Assembly (NCBI RefSeq): GCF_000425405.1
Contig: NZ_KE384365.1
Coordinates: 1-64,000, forward strand
Source of the DNA: Ferrimonas kyonanensis DSM 18153
GTDB lineage: Bacteria; Pseudomonadota; Gammaproteobacteria; Enterobacterales; Shewanellaceae
DNA: 64,000 bases
Direction of reading: 5' to 3'
The position numbers were made by a program, and so were the translations under genes. Position 1 is the first letter of the stretch, and every line of letters starts with the position of its first letter. Positions 55,141-63,918 of this stretch are shown piece after piece. Under the pieces are notes generated by a model. It worked only from the letters and a program-made list of their open reading frames with translations, searched no databases and was not told the origin of the DNA.

Positions 55141-56064
55141 TTAGAAGATTGACCGTTCGAGCCGCTTGGCCATTAACTCCAGCATGCGGGTGCCCGCCAG
55201 AGAGTTACCGGATTCATCCAGCTCAGGAGACCAGACACAGACGCTCATCTCACCGGGGATCACCGCCACGATGCCACCGCCAACGCCGCTTTTACCCGGC
55301 ATTCCCACCCGGTAAGCAAACTCTCCGGCACCGTCATAGAGACCACTGGTGGCCAGCAAGGCGTTAATCTGGCGGCTATGGCGCTCACCGATCAAGCGTC
55401 TCCCCTCCAGGCTGACCCCTTTGTTGGCCAGAAAGAAAAAGGCCCGGGCTAAATCGGCACAACTCATGCGAATGGCGCAGTGATTGAAGTAGCTCTTCAT
55501 CACGTCATCGACGTCGTTTTCGAAGTTGCCAAAAGACTTCATCAAATAACAGATGGCGGCATTACGGGCCGAGTGTTCATACTCGGATTTCGCCACCACC
55601 TTATCGGAATAGATATTGGGGTTTCCCGACAACTCACGCACCAACTCCAACATTCGATGCTTAGGTGCCGACAATCGTCCCTGCAACATGTCCGCGACCA
55701 CCAGGGCGCCGGCATTGATAAAGGGGTTTCGGGGAATACCGTGCTCAAACTCAAGCTGAACTAACGAATTAAACGGATTACCCGAGGGCTCTTTGCCTAC
55801 CCGGCTCCACATATCCTGCTCTTCGTACAGGGTCATCGCCTGCACCAGAGAAAACACCTTGGAGATGCTCTGAATGGAAAACGGTTCCAGGTAATCACCG
55901 GCTCCGATCACCCCACCATCGGCCCTGCATATGGCAATGCCGAGGCGGTTGGCCGACACCCCGGCCAACGCCGGAATGTAGTTGGCGACATGACCCTGCC
56001 CGATTAAGGGCAGGGCTTCGGCGTGGATGCTCTGCAACAACGCCTTGTCAGGCACTATCCCCAC
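55141..56064 (-). CDS. glsB: Glutaminase
   Basis: The 307-residue beta-lactamase-fold enzyme hydrolyses glutamine to glutamate and ammonia. Motifs are clear: [12 protein letters not shown] with the catalytic Ser-x-x-Lys, [39 protein letters not shown], and [17 protein letters not shown]. The start is GTG 56064, overlapping yggL by ten bases, or GTG 56055, overlapping the yggL stop as TAGTG; both are close to the same ribosome binding site. It probably forms an operon with trmB and yggL, where E. coli has ansB nearby instead. Confidence 0.93.
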   Translation of the reverse strand: MGIVPDKALLQSIHAEALPLIGQGHVANYIPALAGVSANRLGIAICRADGGVIGAGDYLEPFSIQSISKVFSLVQAMTLYEEQDMWSRVGKEPSGNPFNSLVQLEFEHGIPRNPFINAGALVVADMLQGRLSAPKHRMLELVRELSGNPNIYSDKVVAKSEYEHSARNAAICYLMKSFGNFENDVDDVMKSYFNHCAIRMSCADLARAFFFLANKGVSLEGRRLIGERHSRQINALLATSGLYDGAGEFAYRVGMPGKSGVGGGIVAVIPGEMSVCVWSPELDESGNSLAGTRMLELMAKRLERSIF

Positions 56065-56396
56065 CAGATGTCGTACAACTCGGAGGTTTTAACGTCGCTG
56101 ACTGGCTTATCGGCAAAAAAAGCTTCAATGGCCTGGCGATGGGCCTCGGTGCACTTACCCAGCTTCTGGGTGCAGATAATGCCATCCCACTCTTTATGGC
56201 CGCCACCGGAGAAACCCAGCGCTTGCGGTTCGATCACTTCGGCGATCAACTGGTCGACCAAAGCATCAATCTGCTCTTCGCTGACGTCATCATTGAAACG
56301 CCAGCTCAAATCAAAGCCCAGTTCCTGAAACTCATCGATACGCATCTTCTTGCGTAAACGACGGCTACGGTTCTTGGCTGTTGGAATCATGGTCAT
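56055..56396 (-). CDS. yggL: YggL family 50S-associated protein (DUF469)
   Basis: The 113-residue protein matches YggL: basic start ([24 protein letters not shown]) and [15 protein letters not shown], ending DIWWG. The family has been reported as a late 50S ribosome-associated factor. It follows trmB by 11 bases and is overlapped by glsB. Confidence 0.92.
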   Translation of the reverse strand: MTMIPTAKNRSRRLRKKMRIDEFQELGFDLSWRFNDDVSEEQIDALVDQLIAEVIEPQALGFSGGGHKEWDGIICTQKLGKCTEAHRQAIEAFFADKPVSDVKTSELYDIWWG

Positions 56397-56407
56397 CGGT
56401 GTCTCTC

Positions 56408-57121
56408 CTACTCGCTACGGGCGAAAATCAAATCCCAAACTCCATGGCCCAGGCGCTGGCCACGGGCTTCAAATTTGGTTAATGGTCGAAAATCCGGACG
56501 AGGCACAAAGGTCCCGTCGGCGGCGGTGTTGGTAAATCCGGGCGCTTCATTCATCTCTTCCAGCATATGCTCAGAGTAGTGCTCCCAGTCTGTGGCCATA
56601 TGGAACACGCCGCCGACTTTCAATTTACGGCGCACGGTTTCAATAAACTCAGGCTGCACAATACGACGTTTGTGGTGGCGCTTTTTGTGCCACGGATCAG
56701 GGAAGTACAATTGCACCCGATCCAATGACTCATCTTGAATGCAATCGGCCAGTATTTCGACAGCGTCATGCTCAAACACCCGCAGGTTTTTGACCTCCTG
56801 CTCCTCGGCCGCCATCAGACAAGCACCGACTCCGGGTCCGTGCACCTCAATACCGATAAAATCTTTATCCGGTTCGGCCGCCGCCATTTCCACCAGCGAC
56901 TTGCCCATGCCGAAGCCAATTTCCAGCACCACCGGGGCATCCCGTCCGAACTCTTCGGCCAAATCGACCAAGCCGTTACCATGCTCTAACCCCATGGTAG
57001 GCCAGTAAATTTCCATCGCCCGGGCCTGACCTTTGGTCATCCGCCCTTCCCGTTTTACATAAGACCGCACACGGCGGTGATGCTTGCCCTCGGGCAGCTC
57101 TGGCTTTTGCTCTTCAGTCAT
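56408..57121 (-). CDS. trmB: tRNA (guanine-N7-)-methyltransferase TrmB
   Basis: TrmB makes m7G46 in tRNAs with SAM. The 237-residue protein has the SAM-binding [12 protein letters not shown], the signature [20 protein letters not shown] and the C-terminal segment [17 protein letters not shown]. It heads the minus-strand trmB-yggL-glsB unit and is divergent from mutY across 78 bases, as in E. coli. Confidence 0.96.
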   Translation of the reverse strand: MTEEQKPELPEGKHHRRVRSYVKREGRMTKGQARAMEIYWPTMGLEHGNGLVDLAEEFGRDAPVVLEIGFGMGKSLVEMAAAEPDKDFIGIEVHGPGVGACLMAAEEQEVKNLRVFEHDAVEILADCIQDESLDRVQLYFPDPWHKKRHHKRRIVQPEFIETVRRKLKVGGVFHMATDWEHYSEHMLEEMNEAPGFTNTAADGTFVPRPDFRPLTKFEARGQRLGHGVWDLIFARSE

Positions 57122-57199
57122 CTCAACCTTCTCGCGATATGCCTCAGGCGTTACACTGTGACGCCGAAAAGCGGCAATTGTAATTTAGGTAGATAATCG

Positions 57200-58255
57200 A
57201 TGGAAGCGAGCATGAAACCATTTTCTGAAAGGGTGATTGAGTGGTACCAGCTCGCCGGGCGTAAAACGCTGCCCTGGCAGCAGCAAAAAAGCCCATACAG
57301 AGTATGGATCTCAGAGATTATGTTGCAACAAACTCAGGTCACCACAGTGATCCCGTACTTCCTGAGATTCATGCAGCGCTTTCCGGACATCGAGTCTCTG
57401 GCTCAAGCACCGGTGGACGATGTGCTGCATCACTGGACCGGGCTGGGGTATTACGCCCGCGCCCGCAACCTGCACGCCGCCGCCAAGCAAATGCTGACAG
57501 AGCATCAGGGCCAGTTCCCCACCGACATCGAACGAGTCATGGCCCTGCCTGGCATCGGTCGCTCCACCGCCGGAGCGGTGTTATCACTGTCTCTGGGACA
57601 GACTCACCCGATTCTCGATGGCAACGTCAAACGGGTACTGGCCCGCCATCGGGCCATTAGCGGCTGGCCGGGTAAAAAAGCGGTGGAAAACGCGTTGTGG
57701 CAAACCTCAGAGCAATGCACGCCCAGTGAGGGAATTCAAGCCTATAACCAGGCGATGATGGACCTTGGCGCCATGGTTTGCACCCGCAGCAAGCCTGACT
57801 GTCAGCGCTGCCCCCTCAATCAGGATTGCCGCGCCTATCTCAGCAACACCATGGCCGAGTATCCGGGGAAAAAACCTAAAAAAGACAAGCCGGAAAAACA
57901 CTGTCTGCAACTGATTCTGGTCCATGACAACCGAGTACTGCTGGAGCAACGACCGCCATCGGGGATCTGGGGTGGGCTGTGGTGTTTTCCTCAGTTTGAG
58001 ACTCAACAGCAACTCGACGACTACCTGAGCCAACAGCGACTCGAGAATCACTGTCGCCCCTTGACCGGCTTTCGCCATACCTTCAGTCACTACCACCTGC
58101 ACATTCAGCCACTGTTGCTGGAACTGACCTCAACCGCTGGCCTGATAGCCGAAGCCGGCCCGCGCTGGTTTTCCCTCAATGAGCCTCTGCAGGTCGGGCT
58201 GCCAGCCCCCACCGAAACCCTGCTGACGAAACTGGCGACCGGTGGCCTGAGTTAG
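57200..58255 (+). CDS. mutY: Adenine DNA glycosylase MutY
   Basis: MutY removes adenine mispaired with 8-oxoguanine. The 351-residue protein has the helix-hairpin-helix [12 protein letters not shown], the catalytic Asp in [12 protein letters not shown], the [4Fe-4S] cysteines in [17 protein letters not shown], and a C-terminal NUDIX-like domain that reads 8-oxoG. Start choice between ATG 57200 and ATG 57212 is open. It is followed by yggX, the usual partner. Confidence 0.96.
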   Translation: MEASMKPFSERVIEWYQLAGRKTLPWQQQKSPYRVWISEIMLQQTQVTTVIPYFLRFMQRFPDIESLAQAPVDDVLHHWTGLGYYARARNLHAAAKQMLTEHQGQFPTDIERVMALPGIGRSTAGAVLSLSLGQTHPILDGNVKRVLARHRAISGWPGKKAVENALWQTSEQCTPSEGIQAYNQAMMDLGAMVCTRSKPDCQRCPLNQDCRAYLSNTMAEYPGKKPKKDKPEKHCLQLILVHDNRVLLEQRPPSGIWGGLWCFPQFETQQQLDDYLSQQRLENHCRPLTGFRHTFSHYHLHIQPLLLELTSTAGLIAEAGPRWFSLNEPLQVGLPAPTETLLTKLATGGLS

Positions 58256-58311
58256 TTTTCAGGCCCCGAATTTGATATAAAGACAGCAATCAATCTGCTA
58301 AGGATACGACC

Positions 58312-58587
58312 ATGGCACGCACCGTATTTTGCCAATACCTGAACAAAGAAGCTGATGGCTTGGATTTTCAGCTGTACCCGGGCGAACTGGGTAAAAAGAT
58401 CTTCGACAACATCTCCAAAGAAGCGTTTGGCCTGTGGCAGAAAAAGCAGACCATGCTGATCAACGAGCACAAGCTCAACATGATGAACCCGGAGCATCGA
58501 CAGATGCTGGAAGGACACATGACCGCCTTCCTGTTTGAAGGCAAAGACGTCGAAATTGAAGGCTACCGGCCGCCGGAAAGCGAATAG
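58312..58587 (+). CDS. yggX: Oxidative damage protection / Fe(II) trafficking protein YggX
   Basis: The 91-residue protein matches Ygg[31 protein letters not shown] with the conserved Cys7, then [20 protein letters not shown] and NPEHRQMLE. YggX helps protect Fe-S clusters from superoxide. Linked to mutY, an Fe-S repair enzyme; both respond to oxidative stress. GGATACGACC precedes the ATG and a strong terminator follows. Confidence 0.96.
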   Translation: MARTVFCQYLNKEADGLDFQLYPGELGKKIFDNISKEAFGLWQKKQTMLINEHKLNMMNPEHRQMLEGHMTAFLFEGKDVEIEGYRPPESE

Positions 58588-58593
58588 CAATAA

Positions 58594-58620
58594 CAGCCCG
58601 CAATGGCGGGCTGTTTTTTT
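58594..58620 (+). terminator. mutY-yggX terminator
   Basis: CAGCCCGC, loop AATG, GCGGGCTG, then seven T. It lies directly next to the nosY stop on the other strand. Confidence 0.92.
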
Positions 58621-58621
58621 A

Positions 58622-59443
58622 TCAGATGGTCCGGGTCTGAAACAGGGCCCGGGTCGCAACCAGCCCCAGTGACAACCAAGCCAACATCAACACCAGCATC
58701 AGCCCGAAGCTAAAACTGGAAGCGGTCACCACGCTGAGTACGCCCATCACCGAGTCGTGGCCCACGTACAGCAGATTAGACAACCGGAACAGATCCACCG
58801 GATTGGCCAGAATCAGTCCCTTAACCCACAACTCCCCGCCTTCGGCGACGATCATCGCCAGCAGCACCAGGTCGTACAGCAGCACCAACAAGAACCACAG
58901 CAACAGTCCTACGGCCACCGCCCGCCCCTTGGTACTGGCCCACAAGCTGACCAGGTAACTCAGCAACAGGAACACCCAGGACAACAGGGTGGCGCTGGTA
59001 ATAAACAGCGCAAACGCCGACATTACCGCCGCTGCCTGTTCGGCGCCCATACTCACCCCCATGGCAATCGCCGTCACCCCAAAGCCCAGTAAACAGGTCA
59101 CCGCCAGAATGGCACCCTGACCAAGGAATTTACCCAACAGCAACTGGCCTCGACTGATGGGGTAGGACAGCAACAGCAGCAGGGTGCCCCCCTCCTGTTC
59201 ACCCACAAAACTGTCGTGCCCCAACAGCAGGGCAATCAGTGGAATAATAAAGGCCGCCAGGGTCGCCAAAGCAGAGATGGTCGGTGCCAGCTGTGGCGCC
59301 ACCAACTGACCGTTCACCGCCGATCCCAGAAATGCCACCGCCAATGACAACAAGGCGAAAATCAGCGAAGCAAACAGCAACCAACGATGACGAAAGCCGT
59401 CAATAAACTCTTTATGGGCAACGATCAGAACCGGGCTGGACAT
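58622..59443 (-). CDS. nosY: ABC transporter permease NosY
   Basis: The 273-residue inner-membrane protein has six helices and the ABC-2 type layout of NosY (VAHKEFIDGFRHRWLLFASLI at the start, HDSFVGEQEGGTLLLLLSYPISR). With NosF it forms the ABC transporter that works with NosD in delivering copper or sulfur species for metal-site maturation of a periplasmic reductase. Its ATG overlaps the nosF stop as TGATG. It is the last gene of the leftward operon. Confidence 0.9.
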   Translation of the reverse strand: MSSPVLIVAHKEFIDGFRHRWLLFASLIFALLSLAVAFLGSAVNGQLVAPQLAPTISALATLAAFIIPLIALLLGHDSFVGEQEGGTLLLLLSYPISRGQLLLGKFLGQGAILAVTCLLGFGVTAIAMGVSMGAEQAAAVMSAFALFITSATLLSWVFLLLSYLVSLWASTKGRAVAVGLLLWFLLVLLYDLVLLAMIVAEGGELWVKGLILANPVDLFRLSNLLYVGHDSVMGVLSVVTASSFSFGLMLVLMLAWLSLGLVATRALFQTRTI

Positions 59444-60351
59444 CAGGCCACCTCCTCAGCCAACGCCTGATGCTGGCAATCGTGATAGATCTGCGGCAAC
59501 GACGGTGGCAACACATTAAAATCAAACACGCCATGTTGATGAATCAACCTCTCCAGCAAAGGCTTTCGCATGCCATCGGGAACCATGAATGCCTGTTCTA
59601 TCGGGTCATAGAGCGCCGCCAACTGCATATCCCTGCCCGCCAGCCGCTCCGCTCCGGCCACTTCGACCCGGGTCGGCAATCGATGCTTCTGGCGCAGCTC
59701 CCAGATGCTGCCCTGTGCCACCGCCCGGCCTTTGGCCAGTATCAAGGCACTGTCCAGATGCTTATCAATCAGCGTCAACTCATGGGTACAGATGATCACC
59801 GCACAGCCCTGCTGCCGAAGGCCCGCCACCTGCTGATACAGCATCGCCGACGCCTGAGGATCCAGGCCGACGGTGGGCTCATCGAGGATCAACACCCTGG
59901 GCTTGGCCAGAATCGCCTGGGCCAGACCCAGCCGCTGCCGCATCCCCTTGGAGTAGGTTCTAACCTTTCGGGACTGAGCATGGGCCAATTGCAACTGCTC
60001 AAGAACCTCCTCCACCCGCTCGCCGCCAATGCCCCGCAAACGGGCAAAATAGGTCAGCAGTTCCAATCCGCTAAGGTTGTCATACAGGCTGACATGTTCC
60101 GGCAAGTAACCGATGGAGAGTCCGGCGCGGTTGGCCGCCAGCGCGGGATCCTGGCCCAGCACCCTCACCGTCCCTTCATCGGGACGATTAAGGCCGAGAA
60201 TCAACTTAATCAGGGTGGTCTTACCGGCGCCGTTGTGACCCAGTAACCCCAGTAGCTGCCCGTGTTGCAACTCCAGGCTGACGCCGTTTAAGGCGTTCAC
60301 TCCGGAAAAACGTTTCACCGCGCCACTGACGGTTACGGCACTGTCTGTCAT
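59443..60351 (-). CDS. nosF: ABC transporter ATPase NosF
   Basis: The 302-residue protein has Walker A GHNGAGKTTLIKLIL, the signature YSKGMRQRLGLAQAI and Walker B VLILDEPTVGLDP. Its C-terminal extension (about 220-302) is of the NosF type, lacking similarity to generic ABC-2 ATPases. It overlaps nosD by four bases (ATGA) and nosY by one. Together they energise the NosDFY maturation complex. Confidence 0.92.
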   Translation of the reverse strand: MTDSAVTVSGAVKRFSGVNALNGVSLELQHGQLLGLLGHNGAGKTTLIKLILGLNRPDEGTVRVLGQDPALAANRAGLSIGYLPEHVSLYDNLSGLELLTYFARLRGIGGERVEEVLEQLQLAHAQSRKVRTYSKGMRQRLGLAQAILAKPRVLILDEPTVGLDPQASAMLYQQVAGLRQQGCAVIICTHELTLIDKHLDSALILAKGRAVAQGSIWELRQKHRLPTRVEVAGAERLAGRDMQLAALYDPIEQAFMVPDGMRKPLLERLIHQHGVFDFNVLPPSLPQIYHDCQHQALAEEVA

Positions 60352-61673
60352 CGTTCATTACTCCAACTGGCAGACCTCTGCGGCTGCCATTGCCATTGCG
60401 GCACCATCTTGGGCCGGTGATCGCTGATTCCCGCGCTGTCTGCAGTTTGAAATTGCTGTTCCAGCCAGCGCAGAACGCTGACTACCGGGCTGTCCATCAA
60501 GAACCGTCCTTCCGGGTAGATCCAAAACAATCGGTCCAGGGCATCATTGGGACGATAGCTCTGATCGCCGATGCCATCGCCATCCAGGTCCCAGCCAGAA
60601 TAACTGCTCCAGAAATTTCCCACCCCTCGATGACTCCAGTCCAGCACATGCTCACCGACGTACTTCACCTGAACGGTGTTATGAATAAACAGGTTGTCAT
60701 AGATGAGGTTACCCTCACCCCCCATGGCCATGGAGATGCCTATCTGCGAGGACTGAAAGTGGTTACTGCTGATCTCGTTATCACGAGCGCCATAGATAAA
60801 AACCCCTTTTCCCTCACCGTCAAACACTTCTGCAGCCCTGGGGTTCGACACTCCGGATACGTAGTTATGCCGAACGACGGAGTCATTCGTGATGTTCAGC
60901 AACACACCAAACTCTATGGCATCACGAACCCGGTTACCGATAACCTTGATCCGCTGCGACCCCATGATGGCGTAGCCGCCCACCACATCCCAGCTGTCAT
61001 TGCCGCTGGCACCAGAATCTTTGGCGTACATGTAATGAACCGGATACTGCTGCTCACTCATACGGTTATCATCGATGTCCACCCCGGAGCAGGACTCCAC
61101 ATAGACACCATCTCGACCGCCAACCAGTCGGTTATTGGTGATGCGGGCAGGCCCCGTGCCTTTCAGGTAGATGCCGTCGCCCCGTTCGATCACCCGCGAG
61201 CTGCGATCCCCTTCGATGCGATTGCCCAGCAGCTCAAACCCTTCGCCCTTATCAAACCGAATCCCAAAACCCGGTCCCTTAAGCTGGGCATTGACCACCT
61301 GAATCCGGGAAACCTCTCGACCGCGAATACCAGCATCGAGTTGATACAGATCCGCGCCCCAGTTCCGAATGGTCAGGCCGTCGATGCGAACATCATCACT
61401 GGCAACAACAATGGCACTGCCCTGACCGCCAGCATCGATAATGGCACTGGCAGGGCCTGTCAGGGTCAGGGGCTTATCAATACGCAGTTGAGTACGATAC
61501 ACCCCAGGTGCCAGCGACAATTGGTCTCCGGCACTAGCCTGGCCCAGCGCCTGCTGCAACTGCGGCACGGTGGATACAGAAAAATGAGCGGCCTCACAGG
61601 TGTGAGGGAGAGACAGTAACAGACAAGATGCCCACAACAGCCAATGAGATAACCGGAAGCCGCTCGAAATCAT
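60348..61673 (-). CDS. nosD: Periplasmic copper-maturation protein NosD
   Basis: Start set at ATG 61673 with AAGGG six bases upstream; a TTG six bases earlier is also in frame. The 441-residue protein has a signal peptide ending near CEAA and a right-handed parallel beta-helix (CASH/NosD repeats, about 60-390), visible as repeated N/D-rich turns such as VIGNRVRDAIEFGVLL and VRHNYVSGVSNPRAAEV. NosD works with NosF and NosY in copper-site assembly of nitrous oxide reductase; homologues also occur in sulfite-reductase (sir/mcc) loci. It lies nine bases after nosL. Confidence 0.92.
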   Translation of the reverse strand: MISSGFRLSHWLLWASCLLLSLPHTCEAAHFSVSTVPQLQQALGQASAGDQLSLAPGVYRTQLRIDKPLTLTGPASAIIDAGGQGSAIVVASDDVRIDGLTIRNWGADLYQLDAGIRGREVSRIQVVNAQLKGPGFGIRFDKGEGFELLGNRIEGDRSSRVIERGDGIYLKGTGPARITNNRLVGGRDGVYVESCSGVDIDDNRMSEQQYPVHYMYAKDSGASGNDSWDVVGGYAIMGSQRIKVIGNRVRDAIEFGVLLNITNDSVVRHNYVSGVSNPRAAEVFDGEGKGVFIYGARDNEISSNHFQSSQIGISMAMGGEGNLIYDNLFIHNTVQVKYVGEHVLDWSHRGVGNFWSSYSGWDLDGDGIGDQSYRPNDALDRLFWIYPEGRFLMDSPVVSVLRWLEQQFQTADSAGISDHRPKMVPQWQWQPQRSASWSNER

Positions 61674-61682
61674 CGCCAACCC

Positions 61683-62210
61683 TTAGTGATTATGCTTGTG
61701 CCCATGGCCGCCCATGGTGCCAAGGTTATCCAGAGTCAGCTGGTCAAAACGCAGCACCTCGCCACCGTAGGAGTTGGCAAAGGCGTTGGCCACATTTTCA
61801 GAACTGAAACTCGCCAGAGTCGGGCCCATAGCGCCGTTGCGGGAGGAGCCGGTGACGAACCAGGCCTCGTGGGCATCCATAAAAGCCGAGTCGGCGGGCT
61901 TATCCCAATCGGTCTGAGCCAGGTCATGAACCCAGACTTGCGCCACCTGGCGCTGATTCTGGGGCTGAAGAATGAACTGGAACAGATCGCCGGTAGAACA
62001 GAATGCCATCGCTGCCTGCTGGCCCTTGAGCTGAACCACCCCTTTCGGGCCAGGGTAGCGGGTAATGAACATGCCACACTGATGACAGCGTCTCTGCTCA
62101 TCGATGTGGGTCACAGCGGCTTGCGGTGCCGCTACGGTCGGGGACTCCGCCTGTGACTGACCACAACCGGACAAAACGAGTGCAACAAGTAAAAATGGCA
62201 AGATTCGCAT
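61683..62210 (-). CDS. nosL: Copper chaperone lipoprotein NosL
   Basis: The ATG at 62210 opens a lipoprotein signal with lipobox LVLSGC (Cys about residue 16), giving 175 residues. The NosL signature with CHQCGMFI (Cu(I)-binding Cys and Met) is intact, and the tail is His-rich (GGHGHKHNH), which could add metal sites. NosL-type proteins hand Cu(I) to the reductase or to NosD; the related MccL/SirL does so for octahaem sulfite reductase. It lies 49 bases after the nrfD-like gene and just before nosD. Confidence 0.92.
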   Translation of the reverse strand: MRILPFLLVALVLSGCGQSQAESPTVAAPQAAVTHIDEQRRCHQCGMFITRYPGPKGVVQLKGQQAAMAFCSTGDLFQFILQPQNQRQVAQVWVHDLAQTDWDKPADSAFMDAHEAWFVTGSSRNGAMGPTLASFSSENVANAFANSYGGEVLRFDQLTLDNLGTMGGHGHKHNH

Positions 62211-62259
62211 AACAACTCTCAATACGTCAGGGGGAGGAGACCTCCCCACTCTTTGATAA

Positions 62260-63204
62260 TCAGATGGTGTAGATCTGACCGGCATACAACAGGAACAGAC
62301 GCAGGCACATCATGCCACTCACCACACTGCCTCCTGTCAGATAGAATGCCTTGGCGGAATGCGCAAATCGTTGACCGAATGCAAAATTCACAACCAAAGG
62401 CAGGGCAAAACCGAGACCCACCACACCAAACCAGAACAGGCCGGACCAACCGCCCTGAGAAAACGCTCCGGTCGCGGCCTGACTGGTGGCATCACCAAAA
62501 ATCAAACCACTGAAGAGCATAAACAGGAACATCCCTTCCACCGCCATGATCGGCCACTCGGCGCCATGCAACAGCTGCATCTCAGCGCTGTGAAGCGGTT
62601 CTTTAAACCAGGTAACCGCCACCATCTTGGCCATCGCCGTCCCCGCAGACAGACCAGAAACGATAAACAGCGCCGGCAGCAGTGAGGTATTGATAATAGG
62701 AAAGCTGATAAGGGCCGAGATCAGGAAGCCGGTATAAGCACACACCGCCACCGCCAGCACCAGTGCCAGCATCTCCATCGGTCGGCGCCAGGCCAGCAGA
62801 CGATCCAGCCACGGAGCCAGCCAGGCCAGCGGCTCAATGGCCACCAGCTCATCCCGCAGGGCGATGGCCGCCATCACTGCGGCCAGAGGGATGTACACCA
62901 TCAACACGATAACCCCGAGGGACATCACCGAGTTCAGGTTGTAATAGATAAGAATCTTCCAGAAAAACAGTGGATTGGTAAGATCCAGTACCAAACACAA
63001 CATCCCCAGACAGATGGTGACAAACGCCACCAAAGTCGCTGCTTTCAGCAATGGGGTATTGCTGTGCTGCTGTTTATAGAAACGCAGCAGTAACGCCACA
63101 CTCAGGGCACCACCGGAGATACCGGCAAAAAACAGGTATACGGCAATGGGCCAGGGCCAGGCGATGCCCTGGGTCAGCCCGGTGGAAAAATCGATTCCAT
63201 TCAT
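62260..63204 (-). CDS. nrfD: NrfD/PsrC-type quinol-oxidising membrane subunit
   Basis: The 314-residue protein has eight to nine membrane helices and matches the NrfD/PsrC family, which takes electrons from the quinol pool and passes them to a partner ferredoxin. Family features are PIAVYLFFAGISGGALS in helix one and AEWPIMAVEGMFLFML. The next upstream gene, five bases away, encodes the ferredoxin. In Shewanella and Wolinella such a pair (SirCD/MccCD) feeds an octahaem sulfite reductase; other NrfCD pairs feed nitrite or polysulfide reductases. The specific role here is inferred from nosLDFY next door. Confidence 0.88.
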   Translation of the reverse strand: MNGIDFSTGLTQGIAWPWPIAVYLFFAGISGGALSVALLLRFYKQQHSNTPLLKAATLVAFVTICLGMLCLVLDLTNPLFFWKILIYYNLNSVMSLGVIVLMVYIPLAAVMAAIALRDELVAIEPLAWLAPWLDRLLAWRRPMEMLALVLAVAVCAYTGFLISALISFPIINTSLLPALFIVSGLSAGTAMAKMVAVTWFKEPLHSAEMQLLHGAEWPIMAVEGMFLFMLFSGLIFGDATSQAATGAFSQGGWSGLFWFGVVGLGFALPLVVNFAFGQRFAHSAKAFYLTGGSVVSGMMCLRLFLLYAGQIYTI

Positions 63205-63209
63205 AATGG

Positions 63210-63917
63210 TTACACCTCAGGCTTGGTAATGGCGATGTAGTGCAGGCTCGGTTCGGTACCGAGGTGCGGCTTAACCCGGCTGGTATTTTTCACCGCCAGC
63301 AGTTTGCTGACGTAGGAGTCCGGATCATTGGCATCCCCAAACACCAGGGCCTTAAACTTGCACTGCGACACACAGCCAGGCAGCTCACCTTGGGCCAGCT
63401 TGCTGTGAAGACAAAAATCGCAGTTGTCGGCGACCTTAGTCTCCTCATTGATGTACCGCACCTTGTAAGGGCAGGCGGCGATGCAATATTTACAACCGGC
63501 ACACTTGTCGGCATCCATGGTCACGATGCCGGTCTTAGGGTCTCGGTAAGCGGCTCCTGTTGGACAAACCATTACACAGGGGGCATTTTGGCACTGCTGA
63601 CACGACACCCGTACGTATTTGCGCTGGCAGTTGCATTCGGTTTTACCGCAGGTGGGGCACACCGCTCCCGGCACCCGATCACTTTGTCGCTCCAGGGTCA
63701 GCCTCGCTACTCCTTGCGGCAGGTGATTGGCCTTGTTGCAGGCCTCTTTGCAGCGTCCACAGCCGACGCACTTGCTCTGATCAAACAGCATCACGTAATG
63801 TGGTCCGGACTTGGCCACTGCGGGATCCGTCGATCCGCATCCCGCCGTCGCCACAGCCAGAGAGCCGGCGCCCATGCCCTTAAGCAGGTTCCGTCTCGGT
63901 AAATCGATGTGTTTCAC
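63210..63917 (-). CDS. Tat-exported four-cluster ferredoxin (NrfC/SirC type)
   Basis: The start is GTG 63917 with GGAGG five bases upstream; a TTG at 63929 lacks a binding site. The 235-residue protein has a twin-arginine signal PRRNLLKG, then sixteen cysteines in the four-[4Fe-4S] pattern (50-60, 106-118, 139-149, 166-186). An additional quartet, CPTCGKTECNC at residues 87-97, lies in an insertion and could bind zinc or another cluster. It would act in the periplasm, carrying electrons from the NrfD-like subunit to a terminal reductase encoded outside the window. The catalytic partner is not visible. Confidence 0.9.
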   Translation of the reverse strand: MKHIDLPRRNLLKGMGAGSLAVATAGCGSTDPAVAKSGPHYVMLFDQSKCVGCGRCKEACNKANHLPQGVARLTLERQSDRVPGAVCPTCGKTECNCQRKYVRVSCQQCQNAPCVMVCPTGAAYRDPKTGIVTMDADKCAGCKYCIAACPYKVRYINEETKVADNCDFCLHSKLAQGELPGCVSQCKFKALVFGDANDPDSYVSKLLAVKNTSRVKPHLGTEPSLHYIAITKPEV

Positions 63918-63918
63918 A

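Noticed and set aside
60390-61619. A 409-codon frame opposite nosD
   Set aside because: Antisense to NosD, no signal peptide or domain; explained by codon bias.
58622-62210. Interpretation as an ordinary nitrous oxide reduction (nos) operon
   Set aside because: No nosZ, nosR or nosX is seen and the upstream genes are an NrfC/NrfD pair; the sulfite reductase type of locus fits better, though only sequence beyond the edge can settle it.
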